Assembly (NCBI RefSeq): GCF_000020725.1
Contig: NC_011146.1
Location: forward strand, 3,595,501 to 3,659,500
Source: Citrifermentans bemidjiense Bem
GTDB taxonomy: Bacteria > Desulfobacterota > Desulfuromonadia > Geobacterales > Geobacteraceae
DNA length: 64,000 nt
Direction: 5' to 3'
In this document: piece after piece, positions 32,784 through 41,295 of the stretch
Layout: every line of letters starts with the position of its first letter
Numbering within the stretch: the stretch's first letter is position 1
The notes under the pieces: model-generated
Told to the model about the DNA's origin: nothing
Seen by the model: the letters and a program-made list of their open reading frames with translations, nothing else
Database searches by the model: none
Position numbers and translations under genes: made by a program

Positions 32784-34628
32784 CTAAACCTGGAAGTACA
32801 GGGTACCTCCCCTGCCCGTTTGATCGGCGCACCAGAACCGGCCGCGGTGCAGGTTGATGATCCTTTGTACCGTGGCAAGGCCGATGCCGCTGGAGATGCG
32901 CTCCTGCCCCTCTGCTTTGCCGACTATTCCCTTGCCCGGCTGCTCGCCGGGCCTGGGGCCGTTGTCGGAGACGTAGAAGCTCCGCTCCCCTTTCACCTGC
33001 GCGGTGCCGAACTTGATCACCGGGTGCTTTACGCCCACAGTGCAGTTGAAGGCATTCTCCAGCAGTTGTTCCATGGCCAACCGGAGCATCTCCCGGTCGC
33101 CGGTCACAGTGACACCGTCCTCGATCCTGAAGGTGACCGGGCGGGCAACCGTATCCGATAGCTTCTCGGCTATCTCCGAGGCCATGGCGCTCAAATCCAC
33201 CTCTTCGGGCTGCAGGCCGGCAGCCGCCAGCGCGGTCAGCCGCTGCAGGGCAGCGATGGGGCCTGCCAGCTCCAGCGCCGCGACGCCTACCTTTTGCAGC
33301 ATCTCGCGGCAGGGGGTCGAGAGGTCGCCGCCGTAGAGCTTTTGCATTGCGCGGCAGTCCTCGCCGATCCGGGCCAGCCGCCCGCTAAGGTCGTGGGAGA
33401 CGGCCTCGCCGAACGCCTCCAGCTCGGCGTTTCTCGCCTCCAACTCGTCGCGCAGCCCCTTGAGGGCGTTCTCCGCATGGAGTTTGGCCGACACGTCCAG
33501 TCCCACGATCCAGTTGTTCCACCCCCTGATCGGGACATAGCGGGAGATATTGGACCAGGCGACGGTCTTCACCGAGTTGTCTCTGCAGCGCAGGCTCCAC
33601 TCCCTCCCCCGGTAATCCCCCCCATCCCGCGGGTGCGCCGAGACCACCTCTTCGCGCTGCTCCCCTTCCACGTGGAGCAGCTCCAACATGGGCTTGCCGA
33701 TAACCTCTTCCACCCTGAAGCCCGTGGCACGTTCGAACTCATGATTGCAGGCGGCAAGCCTGTCGCCGCTGTCGAACGCCATCAGCATGGCCGGTATATG
33801 CTGCAGGATGGTCTGCAATTTCCTCTTGTGTTCCAAAAGAGCCTCGTCCTTCTCCTGCATCTCCTTCTCGTTGGCCCTAAGCGAGTCCTCCTCCTGCCAA
33901 TTCTCATAGATCTTGCGGGCCAGCGCGCCATAGGCCTGTTCCAGCTCCTGCTTGAGACGGTCGCTCTCGGCCAAAAGCGTCGTCATTCTCTGCGCTGTTG
34001 CCATAAAGACGTCCACTTCGCAACGCGCCCCCTTGATGCGGCGATCCGAAGCCGCAGGGAAATAGAAAGGGTTGCTGCAGGTTCTGCCGCCGACGATCAC
34101 CTGCGGGTGCAGCTTCGCCAGCTCCAGGATGGTTTCCTCCGGAAAAAGCTCCCGGTTGTACAGGCAAAGTAGCGTCACGTCGTTTTGTGAAGCGAATGCG
34201 GTCAATTCCCTCTCAATACGCTGCAGCAGTTCCTGGCGCTTAGGCTCTAAGACGGCCCACCCCATGTCACAGATGACCCTGGTGCCGCTAAAGCCGTCAT
34301 CAATGGCGGCAGCGCAGAGCTTGTGCAAGAGTTTCAGCACCCGTTCCTGCTTGAACGCGCCATCCTTGTGCCAGAAATCCTCAAGCGGGAACAGTATCAG
34401 AGCGCCTGAGTCCTCCTGTTGTGAGGAGACCGCATTCTGCAGCAAACGCTCCAGCCGGTCCTCCGATCCATGCAGATAGATGCAGCGCTCTCCGATAGCC
34501 ACCCCCTTCTGTATGAAGGGAAACACCGGGTGGTAGATCTCTCCCTCTCCATGGTAGATGAGGCAGATGTGGTCGTGGCAGTTGACTGTCCCTATGTCCG
34601 CGAATTCCAGTTCTTTCGTATCTTCCAT
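32784..34628 (-). CDS. MEDS- and PAS-domain histidine kinase
   Basis: 614 residues, no membrane segment. Residues 10-205 match the MEDS (DcmR-like sensory) fold: NCHDHICLIYHGEGEIYHPVF at the start and ELFPEETILELAKLHPQVIVGG later. A coiled coil (210-275) and a PAS domain (about 278-390, ILQHIPAMLMAFDSGDRL) follow. The kinase core has AVSHDLSGRLARIGED as H-box, an ATPase N-box (EQLLENAFNCT), VSDNGPRPG and SSGIGLATVQRI. It heads the two-component genes of the hydrogenase locus. The ligand of the MEDS domain is unknown. Confidence 0.85.
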   Translation of the reverse strand: MEDTKELEFADIGTVNCHDHICLIYHGEGEIYHPVFPFIQKGVAIGERCIYLHGSEDRLERLLQNAVSSQQEDSGALILFPLEDFWHKDGAFKQERVLKLLHKLCAAAIDDGFSGTRVICDMGWAVLEPKRQELLQRIERELTAFASQNDVTLLCLYNRELFPEETILELAKLHPQVIVGGRTCSNPFYFPAASDRRIKGARCEVDVFMATAQRMTTLLAESDRLKQELEQAYGALARKIYENWQEEDSLRANEKEMQEKDEALLEHKRKLQTILQHIPAMLMAFDSGDRLAACNHEFERATGFRVEEVIGKPMLELLHVEGEQREEVVSAHPRDGGDYRGREWSLRCRDNSVKTVAWSNISRYVPIRGWNNWIVGLDVSAKLHAENALKGLRDELEARNAELEAFGEAVSHDLSGRLARIGEDCRAMQKLYGGDLSTPCREMLQKVGVAALELAGPIAALQRLTALAAAGLQPEEVDLSAMASEIAEKLSDTVARPVTFRIEDGVTVTGDREMLRLAMEQLLENAFNCTVGVKHPVIKFGTAQVKGERSFYVSDNGPRPGEQPGKGIVGKAEGQERISSGIGLATVQRIINLHRGRFWCADQTGRGGTLYFQV

Positions 34629-34674
34629 CAGCCCCTCTCCTCAGTAATGAGACCGGGTTAGAAAATCCTAAGAC

Positions 34675-34702
34675 AATATACTGGAATAAATTTCCATTGC
34701 AA
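34675..34702 (-). promoter_or_regulatory. Sigma-70 promoter of the kinase-regulator genes
   Basis: Minus strand TTGCAA (34702-34697), a 16-nt spacer and TATATT (34680-34675), about 47 nt before the MEDS-kinase ATG. Sits in a short AT-rich island. Confidence 0.5.
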
Positions 34703-34856
34703 TTCAAGTGCGGGGTGAATTTGAAGTCGGCAACAGAGCGCTGGAAGAGGAAAAAAGGCTTTCCATCGGGGAATTATTGACGCAGATCAAGGCGCTGACA
34801 CCGGAGAAAAGGTACCTTTCCCGCCAGGCCAAGAGGCTATCGAAAAGGAGGATAAG

Positions 34857-35159
34857 ATGTGCGACTGCGGATCTGGTAGTTCTAGGGGGGGAGGTCCTTA
34901 CGCCACCGGGAGGGAACTGGTGGAGTTCGTGCTGGCGGCCCATGGGGGACAGGTAGCAGTCTCGCCGCTGCCCGGCGGCGCTTTGCAGGTGAGCTGCCAG
35001 GAATGCGGCAAGGGATTCGAGCTGAAGACCTTCGTCCAGGGATGCCCCGCCTGCGGCGGGGTGCACGCCGTTTCGCCCCCCAGGGCAAGCGACCCCTGCG
35101 CCGTGCAGTACGCCGGAGCCGGCTTCGGGGCGCTCGCCGGTGAAGCCGGGTGGAAATAG
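34857..35159 (+). CDS. Small Cys-rich zinc-ribbon-like protein
   Basis: 100-residue protein starting MCDCGSGSS, with AAGGAGG at ideal spacing. Cysteines occur at 2 and 4, then as a ribbon pair CQECG...CPACGG (about 47-66), and once more in SDPCAVQYAGAG. No signal peptide. Divergent from the hydrogenase regulatory genes. The N-terminal MCxCG recalls the HypB nickel motif, but no family could be named. A longer upstream frame (34708) overlaps it and was not accepted. Confidence 0.75.
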   Translation: MCDCGSGSSRGGGPYATGRELVEFVLAAHGGQVAVSPLPGGALQVSCQECGKGFELKTFVQGCPACGGVHAVSPPRASDPCAVQYAGAGFGALAGEAGWK

Positions 35160-35191
35160 AACCAGCTGTCCGCCATCCCGGTGCCGGCATA

Positions 35192-35218
35192 AAAAAAGCC
35201 CGCCGACGAGGCGGGCCC
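35192..35218 (-). terminator. Terminator of the rsgA/methyltransferase operon
   Basis: On the minus strand GCCCGCC-TCGTC-GGCGGGC followed by seven Ts. It lies 33 nt downstream of the methyltransferase stop. Confidence 0.88.
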
Positions 35219-35250
35219 GGAGATGCTTGGCCGAGAAGCGCTGGTTGAGA

Positions 35251-35955
35251 TCAGCGCTTCCCCTGCCGTCCAGGTTCCGACCGCTGCTGCACCCGCGCGA
35301 GGTAGACCACGTGGCGCAGTCCGCCGCGGCCGGGACGGTCGCAGGTGACGGAAAAGCCTGCAGCGCGCAGCCGCTTGTCGAATCCCTGGTCGTAGTTTTC
35401 GCCCCACACGGCGAAGATCCCGCCCGGTTTCAGCGCGGCACGGGTCATCTCGATGGCGATGGCGCCGTAGAGAGGATCTTCGATCTTGTGCGTCTTCGCG
35501 TGCGGCCCGGTGTACAGGTCGAGCACGATGGCGTCGAAACGCGACCTCCCCATGGCGTTTTTCCTGATGGCGTCGGCCACGTCGGTTATCTCCACGGTCA
35601 CCCGCGGGTCGCTGGCGGCCTGGTTCGTCACCGCAGCCAAAGGACCCCGGCACCACTCAAGCACCACCGGGTTCAGCTCCGCCACCACGACCGTGGCCTT
35701 GGGCGGGAGGTTGTCCAGGACCGCCCTCAGGGTGATCCCCATCCCCAGCCCCCCCACCAGCACCCGCGGCGCCTCCTGCTGTTTCAGGTGGCCGCAGGCG
35801 AGCTCCCCCAGCGCTACTTCGGAGCGGTGCAGCGAGCTGTTCATCAGCACCAGCCCGTTCACGGTGATCAGGAAATCGCTCTCGCCGCGCTGTCTCAGTT
35901 CCAGCACGCCGTCGGCGGTCTTTACGCTTTGCAATACTTGCCAGGGCTGGGCCAT
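35251..35955 (-). CDS. Spermidine-synthase-like methyltransferase-fold protein
   Basis: 234 residues with the spermidine synthase/class I methyltransferase fold: VLVGGLGMGITLRAVLDNLP (nucleotide loop), VVVAELNPVVLEW, then DAIVLDLYTGPHAKTH. It lacks the N-terminal beta domain of true spermidine synthases and is shorter than they are (about 280 aa). Substrate unknown. It starts 15 nt after the rsgA stop and shares its operon. Confidence 0.8.
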   Translation of the reverse strand: MAQPWQVLQSVKTADGVLELRQRGESDFLITVNGLVLMNSSLHRSEVALGELACGHLKQQEAPRVLVGGLGMGITLRAVLDNLPPKATVVVAELNPVVLEWCRGPLAAVTNQAASDPRVTVEITDVADAIRKNAMGRSRFDAIVLDLYTGPHAKTHKIEDPLYGAIAIEMTRAALKPGGIFAVWGENYDQGFDKRLRAAGFSVTCDRPGRGGLRHVVYLARVQQRSEPGRQGKR

Positions 35956-35970
35956 GGTCGGTAACTCTCC

Positions 35971-36894
35971 TTATTTCTTCCAGTGGCGCCGCTGTGCCGC
36001 CTCTTCTATCGCCTCGACCTCGGTGAGGAGGGCGAGGTAAGTCTGGTAACGGTCGTTGTTGATCTCGCCGGAGCCGACCCGGTCCCTCACGGTACAGCCG
36101 GGTTCCTGACGGTGCCGGCAGTTGTGGAAGCGGCAGGCGTTTTGCTCCAGCGCCTCGAAACCGGGAAAATGGGCCACGAGTTCGGTGGTGGAGATGTCCA
36201 CCAGCCCGAAATCCCTGAACCCCGGGGTGTCCACCAGCTCGCCTCCCCCGGCCAGGGCATGCAGCGAGGAAACCGTCGTCGTGTGCCTGCCGGTCCAGTT
36301 CTGGTCGTCGCTCAGCTCCCCCACCTTCAGGTTGATGTCGGGACAGAGCGCGTTCAAAAGGGAGCTCTTGCCGACGCCGGTGGTGCCGACGAAGGCCCCG
36401 CGATGCCCCTCGTGCAGGTAGTCGCGCAAGGGATCGAGCCCCTCGCCGGTGACCGCACTCAGGGTGAAGAAGCGGAGGATGCCGGCGTAGATGCCTGAGA
36501 GCTCGGTGCTTTGGGCGCGGGCTTCGGGGAGGTCGCACTTGTTGAAGACGATGAAGGGGATAAGCTGCGCGGCACGCGCCGCGACTATGGCCCGGTCGAG
36601 GAAGCCGGCCGGCGTCCCCGGCGCGACCACGATCCCCAAAACGTCCAGGTTGGCGGCGACCATGTGGACCCCGCCGCGGGCGTCGCTGCGGCGCAGCTCG
36701 GTCCTTCTGGGGAGCCGCTCCAGCACCTCCCCCACGACGCGGACCTGGTCCCCTACCACATGCCCCGAGTTTCTCTTGACCCGGACCATGCGGCGTTCCT
36801 CGTTTTGGAACAGCACCTCGACAGCCACGCCGAAATGGGAGACGATCACTCCGCTTGCTCCCTGCGCGCTTGTCTGTTGCGACTTTTTAACCAT
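35971..36894 (-). CDS. rsgA: Ribosome small-subunit-dependent GTPase RsgA
   Basis: 307 residues. Assembly GTPase of the 30S subunit. N-terminal OB fold (about 20-95); circularly permuted GTPase with NKCDLP (G4) before GTTGVGKSS (G1) and DTPG (G3); C-terminal zinc site CRFHNCRHRQEPGC. All expected motifs are present in the permuted order that defines the family. Confidence 0.96.
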   Translation of the reverse strand: MVKKSQQTSAQGASGVIVSHFGVAVEVLFQNEERRMVRVKRNSGHVVGDQVRVVGEVLERLPRRTELRRSDARGGVHMVAANLDVLGIVVAPGTPAGFLDRAIVAARAAQLIPFIVFNKCDLPEARAQSTELSGIYAGILRFFTLSAVTGEGLDPLRDYLHEGHRGAFVGTTGVGKSSLLNALCPDINLKVGELSDDQNWTGRHTTTVSSLHALAGGGELVDTPGFRDFGLVDISTTELVAHFPGFEALEQNACRFHNCRHRQEPGCTVRDRVGSGEINNDRYQTYLALLTEVEAIEEAAQRRHWKK

Positions 36895-37028
36895 ATGCCG
36901 TCCGCTCTCCCGTCCTTAGTCGCCCCCGCTTCCGGGCGGCCAGGGATGGAGAGTACGGCAGGAGCGGAAAGTTGTCAACAAAACCCTATTTACGGCGATG
37001 AGAGAGGAGTATAGGGACAACTGGAGAG

Positions 37029-37057
37029 TTGACATGAAGAAGCTTTTGTCTGATAGT
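37029..37057 (+). promoter_or_regulatory. Probable sigma-70 promoter for the 37.2-kb gene
   Basis: In the 310-nt gap between rsgA and the gene at 37205: TTGACA (37029-37034), a 17-nt spacer, GATAGT (37052-37057). The leader would be about 140 nt. Near its end GGGCGCC-GGCG-GGCACCC can form a short hairpin before the start codon. The rest of the gap shows nothing I can name. Confidence 0.5.
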
Positions 37058-37204
37058 TTGCCTTATGCGGCCCCTGCGTTTATTTAACCTGTTGCCAGAA
37101 TCAGAGCAGCTCGCTTTTAAGAGCATCGGGGCGGATGAGGGAAGAACCTGATAGAGAAGAGTTGCAGGCAAAGGGCGCCGGCGGGCACCCGAAGGATGGC
37201 AGTC

Positions 37205-37642
37205 ATGAGCAAAGAGACAGTGGACGAAGCAATCGACATGTATCTCGCGGAACGGATGCAACATGGGAAACAGTTGGCTATCTCGCACTTCCTCGCCTGC
37301 CTTTACCTGAAGCAGCAAAGAGACGAGATCGTAGAGTCGATGCGCCGGGTGCGCGGCATGACCCGCTACTACATCGACCTCACCAAGGTGATGCTGAACC
37401 CGTTCAAGGGTCCCGAAATCGCCTGGCTCGCCTCCATGCTGAACATCGCCATCTACGGCGCGGTGCTGATCTCGGTCGAGGAGCAGAGGATGCTCGGCAT
37501 AGCGTTATTGTCCGGAACGCTCGCCAACGGCTTCTACCTGATACGCAGCGTGGCCAGGAAATGGTGCGACCTGCACGTCAGGCTGGCGATCTACGACGAG
37601 ATCGTGCAGATCACCGACAGTGAGTTGAAGGCGCTCGCCTGA
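37205..37642 (+). CDS. Hypothetical membrane-associated protein
   Basis: 145 residues starting MSKETVDEAID (ATG after GAAGGA; an ATG 9 nt earlier overlaps that site). The N-terminal half is helical and charged. Two hydrophobic segments follow (about 80-97 and 100-116) and then an amphipathic C-terminus. Not recognised. It is convergent with the HAD gene, 8 nt apart. Confidence 0.7.
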   Translation: MSKETVDEAIDMYLAERMQHGKQLAISHFLACLYLKQQRDEIVESMRRVRGMTRYYIDLTKVMLNPFKGPEIAWLASMLNIAIYGAVLISVEEQRMLGIALLSGTLANGFYLIRSVARKWCDLHVRLAIYDEIVQITDSELKALA

Positions 37643-37650
37643 GCCTTGCC

Positions 37651-38265
37651 TCACGCCAGCGCCAGGGCCAGTTCGGTCAGGCTCCCGACCGCGATATCGC
37701 TCAGTTCGGGCCACCGGAAACTGCGCGCCGGATCGACATGGATGGTACCGGCGCCGGCAGCGCGGCCGGTGAGCAGGTCGAAGGCATAATCACCCACCAT
37801 TACCAGTGCCGCCGGGGAGACTCCCCAGCGGCACGCTAGTTTCAGGATCCCGTCCGGGTCCGGTTTCGCCAGCGCATCGTCACGCCCGAGCACGTCGTCC
37901 GCAGCTATAAAGGGCATAAGCCCGATCCTTCCCAGCGTCTTCAGCGCGATCTCCCGCGTGTTGCGGGTCAGCACCCCCAGCCGCGCCCCCCGCAGGTGCA
38001 ACAGCTGCACCAGCTCCCGGGCCCCTTCCGCAGGTTCGGTCCTTCCCGCCAGTTCCTCCTCGATGCTCACCAAAAGCGCCTTGGCCGCAGCCGCTTCCGG
38101 CTCCGGGAGAGCATCCAGGTGCCCAAGGATGTCGCACCCTTCCGGGACGCCTAAAAGCGAGCGGATCTGCGCGAAATCGTGGATGGCGACGGTAAGGGTC
38201 CCGTCCAGGTCGAAGACCCAGTGCCGGCTCTGCAAGAGGTTCATTTTCAAAGGTGATTTCTCCAT
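37651..38265 (-). CDS. HAD-family hydrolase (phosphoglycolate phosphatase-like)
   Basis: 204 residues from MEKSPLKMNLL. HAD motifs: DLDGTLT (nucleophile Asp), VLTRNTRE, KPDPDGIL, and MVGDYAFDLLTGRAAGA. The cap domain is short and helical. The substrate cannot be assigned. It follows the acyltransferase-hydrolase fusion gene by 8 nt and is the last gene of that operon. Confidence 0.9.
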   Translation of the reverse strand: MEKSPLKMNLLQSRHWVFDLDGTLTVAIHDFAQIRSLLGVPEGCDILGHLDALPEPEAAAAKALLVSIEEELAGRTEPAEGARELVQLLHLRGARLGVLTRNTREIALKTLGRIGLMPFIAADDVLGRDDALAKPDPDGILKLACRWGVSPAALVMVGDYAFDLLTGRAAGAGTIHVDPARSFRWPELSDIAVGSLTELALALA

Positions 38266-38273
38266 AGGAAGGT

Positions 38274-40484
38274 TCAGGGGGTCGTCGCCTCGGCGCCGGG
38301 GAGCTTGGGCGCTTCCAGGGCCGGATGCGACACGGCCCGCGCCAGGAGCTCCTCCACGAAGGAGCCCAGGGCCGCATGGACCTCGTGCGACCCAGACCCC
38401 GCCAGTATGCCGTGGCGCTGCAGGGGGAACATCAGGTATTTCTTCTTCGCGCTCCCCAGCATCTCGAAGAGCCGCTGCGACCCCTGCGGGTCCACCACCG
38501 GGTCCCATTCCGCCTGGGCCACCAGCACCGGCACCCCGATCTTCGCCAGCTTCGGCTCGAGCCCCCTCATGAACCGTTCCATGGCACGCAGCGCCGATAC
38601 CGGAATCCTGGTGTAGTTAAGTTCCGGCCGCTCGGGGACCGACTCGACGAACTCCTTCTTGGCCCACTGGTATTTTATGGCGTCCATGACCCGGTTCCAG
38701 ACGTTGACTGCCGGCGCGAAGCGCGACGAGATGTCCAAAAGCCGCTGCGGGGGACAGACCGCGAAGACCCCAGCCACCTGCGGGATCCGGGCTGCGCAGT
38801 CGAGCGCGACCCCGCCGCCGAAAGAGAATCCTCCCAGCACCACCCGGTCGCAGAGCGCGCTCATCAGGGCATAGCCAAGGTCCACCGATTCCACCCACTC
38901 CCGCCCGGTCCGTCGGGCCAGGTCCTCCGGCGAGGTGCCGTGTCCCCTGAGACGCACCAGGTAGACCCAGAACCCGCGCTCCTGCAGGTAGCGCCCAAGT
39001 TCCAGCATCTGGGCCGGAACCGAGAGCAGCCCGTGCACGAGGACCACCCCCAGACGGCGCGACCTCCCCTGGAGCAGCAGCGGCGCTCCGACCTCGGGCG
39101 GCTTGCTTTCGTTTTCCAGATAGAACTGGGCGTAGTCCTTGGCGAACTCATCCTTCGCCTCCCGCTCCAAAAGCGCCGCGACCCGGTTTTTCACCATGCG
39201 GCCGGGTAGCCAAGCGGTCAGGTGCACCTCCCGCTGCAAGACGGTGAGCGGCAGCACCTCGTTGGCGATGACCCCAAGCGGGTTGTCGATCCTCGCGCGC
39301 TGCAGCTCGAAGGGGGCGGAGAACTTGGCTCGGTCCTTGACCAGTTCGCCGTCCCGCAGGACGACCACTCCCTTTTCCTGCGCGATCTGGATGAACTCGC
39401 TGTACTTATGGTAGCGGTCGTCGGTGAGCAGGGAGACCTGCCCCGTGGTGAGGCTGCGGTGCCTGTGACAGTCGGTGGAGCTCAGGCATTGGGTGGCGAG
39501 CAGGAAAACCCGGCGGCGGAAATCGTCCTCGGCTATGGACTTGAAGGGGTAGGCCCTCAGCATCGACGCGAAGAGGTGGTCGTGGTTCACCGTGGTGAGC
39601 TGGTAGATGGAGGCCATGCAGCGCTCCATGAGCTTTCCCGACGCCCGTTTCATGTCGTCCAGCGAGGGGAGCCTGTCGTCGAACCCTATCGGCTCCCTGG
39701 AGGCGATGTCGGCCTGGATCGCGTTGCCGCGGAGATAAAGCGCCGGATCGATCGCCTCGCCGAAGCGGACGTCTATGTCGACCCCGGAGAGGAGCATGCT
39801 CCCTTCGGTCAGGATCTCTTCCCTCAGGCGTAGCGACATCTCCTTCATGAAAAGTCCGGCCAGCGAACTCAGCGCGTTTTCCCGCGCCCTCAATGGATAG
39901 TAGGTGATGTTCACCGGGACGATCCAGCACTTCCCCTGTACGACCGGCGCCAATTCGGCGATCTGGAAGAGCCCTTTTAGTCTCGCCACCTCTTCCGGCG
40001 CGCTATGCTCCAGCTGCGTCAGCCTCTGCCGGTAGAATTCGGTGCGCAGCGCGAGCGTCGCGGCCCCCGAATGGGGGCGCTCGCCTATCGAGGGAAGCAG
40101 CCTGCGCTGCCGGAAGAGTTCCTTGTCCTTCACCATCCGCCCTTCGGGGAAGATGATCCAGTTGGCCTCCCCGGTCAGAAGCGTCTTCACCATGACGCGG
40201 TCGCGGTCTGGGTTTCTTGTGGAGACGGCCCCCATCATGTCGAGGAAGCGCCCCAATGGCCCGGCGAACAGCGAGGCATGGGCCAGCGACCAGACCGGCA
40301 CCCCGGTCAACTGGTGGATATGGTAGGGAAGGAGCATGGTCTCGATGCGGGTGAAGTGGTTCACCGCGAAGATCACGCCCCCCTTGGGGATGTTCTCCTT
40401 GCCGTGCACATGCACCCTCAGCTTGGAGAACCCTTCCAGCAGGGCGATCATCCGGCCGGTGGCTAGATACGCCTGGCGGTTCAT
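38274..40484 (-). CDS. Acyltransferase (PlsC-type) fused to alpha/beta hydrolase
   Basis: 736 residues. The N-terminal part (1-240) is a glycerolipid acyltransferase: NHFTRIETMLLPYH at the NHx4D-like motif (Glu in place of Asp), FPEGRMVKDKE as the EGxR block. A middle region of about 200 residues is unassigned. The C-terminal part (about 450-720) is an alpha/beta hydrolase: VVLVHGLLSVP, LRGHGTSPED, nucleophile GFSFGG, acid in AEWDPVVDP, His in LQRHGIL. Probably acts in lipid remodelling. Overlaps the phosphodiesterase gene by 4 nt. Confidence 0.88.
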   Translation of the reverse strand: MNRQAYLATGRMIALLEGFSKLRVHVHGKENIPKGGVIFAVNHFTRIETMLLPYHIHQLTGVPVWSLAHASLFAGPLGRFLDMMGAVSTRNPDRDRVMVKTLLTGEANWIIFPEGRMVKDKELFRQRRLLPSIGERPHSGAATLALRTEFYRQRLTQLEHSAPEEVARLKGLFQIAELAPVVQGKCWIVPVNITYYPLRARENALSSLAGLFMKEMSLRLREEILTEGSMLLSGVDIDVRFGEAIDPALYLRGNAIQADIASREPIGFDDRLPSLDDMKRASGKLMERCMASIYQLTTVNHDHLFASMLRAYPFKSIAEDDFRRRVFLLATQCLSSTDCHRHRSLTTGQVSLLTDDRYHKYSEFIQIAQEKGVVVLRDGELVKDRAKFSAPFELQRARIDNPLGVIANEVLPLTVLQREVHLTAWLPGRMVKNRVAALLEREAKDEFAKDYAQFYLENESKPPEVGAPLLLQGRSRRLGVVLVHGLLSVPAQMLELGRYLQERGFWVYLVRLRGHGTSPEDLARRTGREWVESVDLGYALMSALCDRVVLGGFSFGGGVALDCAARIPQVAGVFAVCPPQRLLDISSRFAPAVNVWNRVMDAIKYQWAKKEFVESVPERPELNYTRIPVSALRAMERFMRGLEPKLAKIGVPVLVAQAEWDPVVDPQGSQRLFEMLGSAKKKYLMFPLQRHGILAGSGSHEVHAALGSFVEELLARAVSHPALEAPKLPGAEATTP

Positions 40485-41233
40485 GGCTTGTCCCCCAGTG
40501 CATCCCTAAGCCACCCCGGGCGGTTGGTCATGATGGAATCCACCCCCAAGAGCAACAGCCTCCGCGCGGCCCGCGCCCGGTCCACGGTCCAGACGTGAAG
40601 CTCCAGATCCCTTTGCCTCAGCTCCCGCACCAACTCGGAGTCGAGCGCGCCCTTGTCACTGCTCGCCAGTCCGTCGGCGCCGCAGCCGGCCAGGGTGGCG
40701 ATGATCTCCTGGTGCGACGGGCGCCATCCGTTTCTATAGCGGTAGTCGGTGAGCCAGCAGGCGCGGTAGGCGGGAAGCTCTTCCTTCACCGCCTTGATGA
40801 GCCCGGCGTCGAAGGCGAGAAAACGCACCTGCTCCGCCGGCACCCCTGACGCCGCCAGCTCCTCCTTAAGCTTGGGGACGATCTCGGTGCCGCTTTTCAA
40901 CTCGATGTAGATCCTCTTTCCTTGTGGCAGGAGGGCAAGTATCTCGCGCAGGGTCGGGATGCGCTCCCCCCTCCACTGCGCCCCTTTCCAGGAGCCGAAA
41001 TCGAGCCGTTCAAGCTCGGGGAGGGACATCTGCGCCACGGCAAGGTCCCCGTCCGAGGTGCGGGCGGTGCGCTCGTCGTGCAGGCAGACGATCCGGCCGT
41101 CGCCGGTCAGGCGGAAATCGGCCTCGATCCCGTCCGCCCCCTGCTCGAAGGCAAGCCGGATCGAAGCGAGGGTGTTCTCGGGGGCATCCCGGGAGGCGCC
41201 ACGGTGGCCGATGATGAGCGTGTTGCAAGCCAT
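40481..41233 (-). CDS. Glycerophosphodiester phosphodiesterase
   Basis: 250 residues from MACNTLIIGHRGASRDAPENT, start chosen by GAGGAAC upstream. TIM-barrel GDPD motifs: HRGA..APENT, EADFRLTGDGRIVCLHDE, and the C-terminal VWTVDRARAARRLLLLGVDSIMTNRP. Releases glycerol-3-phosphate from deacylated phospholipids. No signal peptide, so cytoplasmic. The stop overlaps the downstream acyltransferase start (ATGA), which supports a joint lipid-turnover role. Confidence 0.93.
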   Translation of the reverse strand: MACNTLIIGHRGASRDAPENTLASIRLAFEQGADGIEADFRLTGDGRIVCLHDERTARTSDGDLAVAQMSLPELERLDFGSWKGAQWRGERIPTLREILALLPQGKRIYIELKSGTEIVPKLKEELAASGVPAEQVRFLAFDAGLIKAVKEELPAYRACWLTDYRYRNGWRPSHQEIIATLAGCGADGLASSDKGALDSELVRELRQRDLELHVWTVDRARAARRLLLLGVDSIMTNRPGWLRDALGDKP

Positions 41234-41295
41234 GCTGTTCCTCACGTTTTGGTCGGCGGAAACGTTCATTAGCATACGCGTGCCCGGATTAGAAA

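Noticed and set aside
34708-34956. 82-codon frame starting MRGEFEVG
   Set aside because: Its first 50 codons look helical, but it overlaps the better-supported MCDCG gene by 100 nt and has no ribosome site. It could be a leader peptide but cannot be supported.
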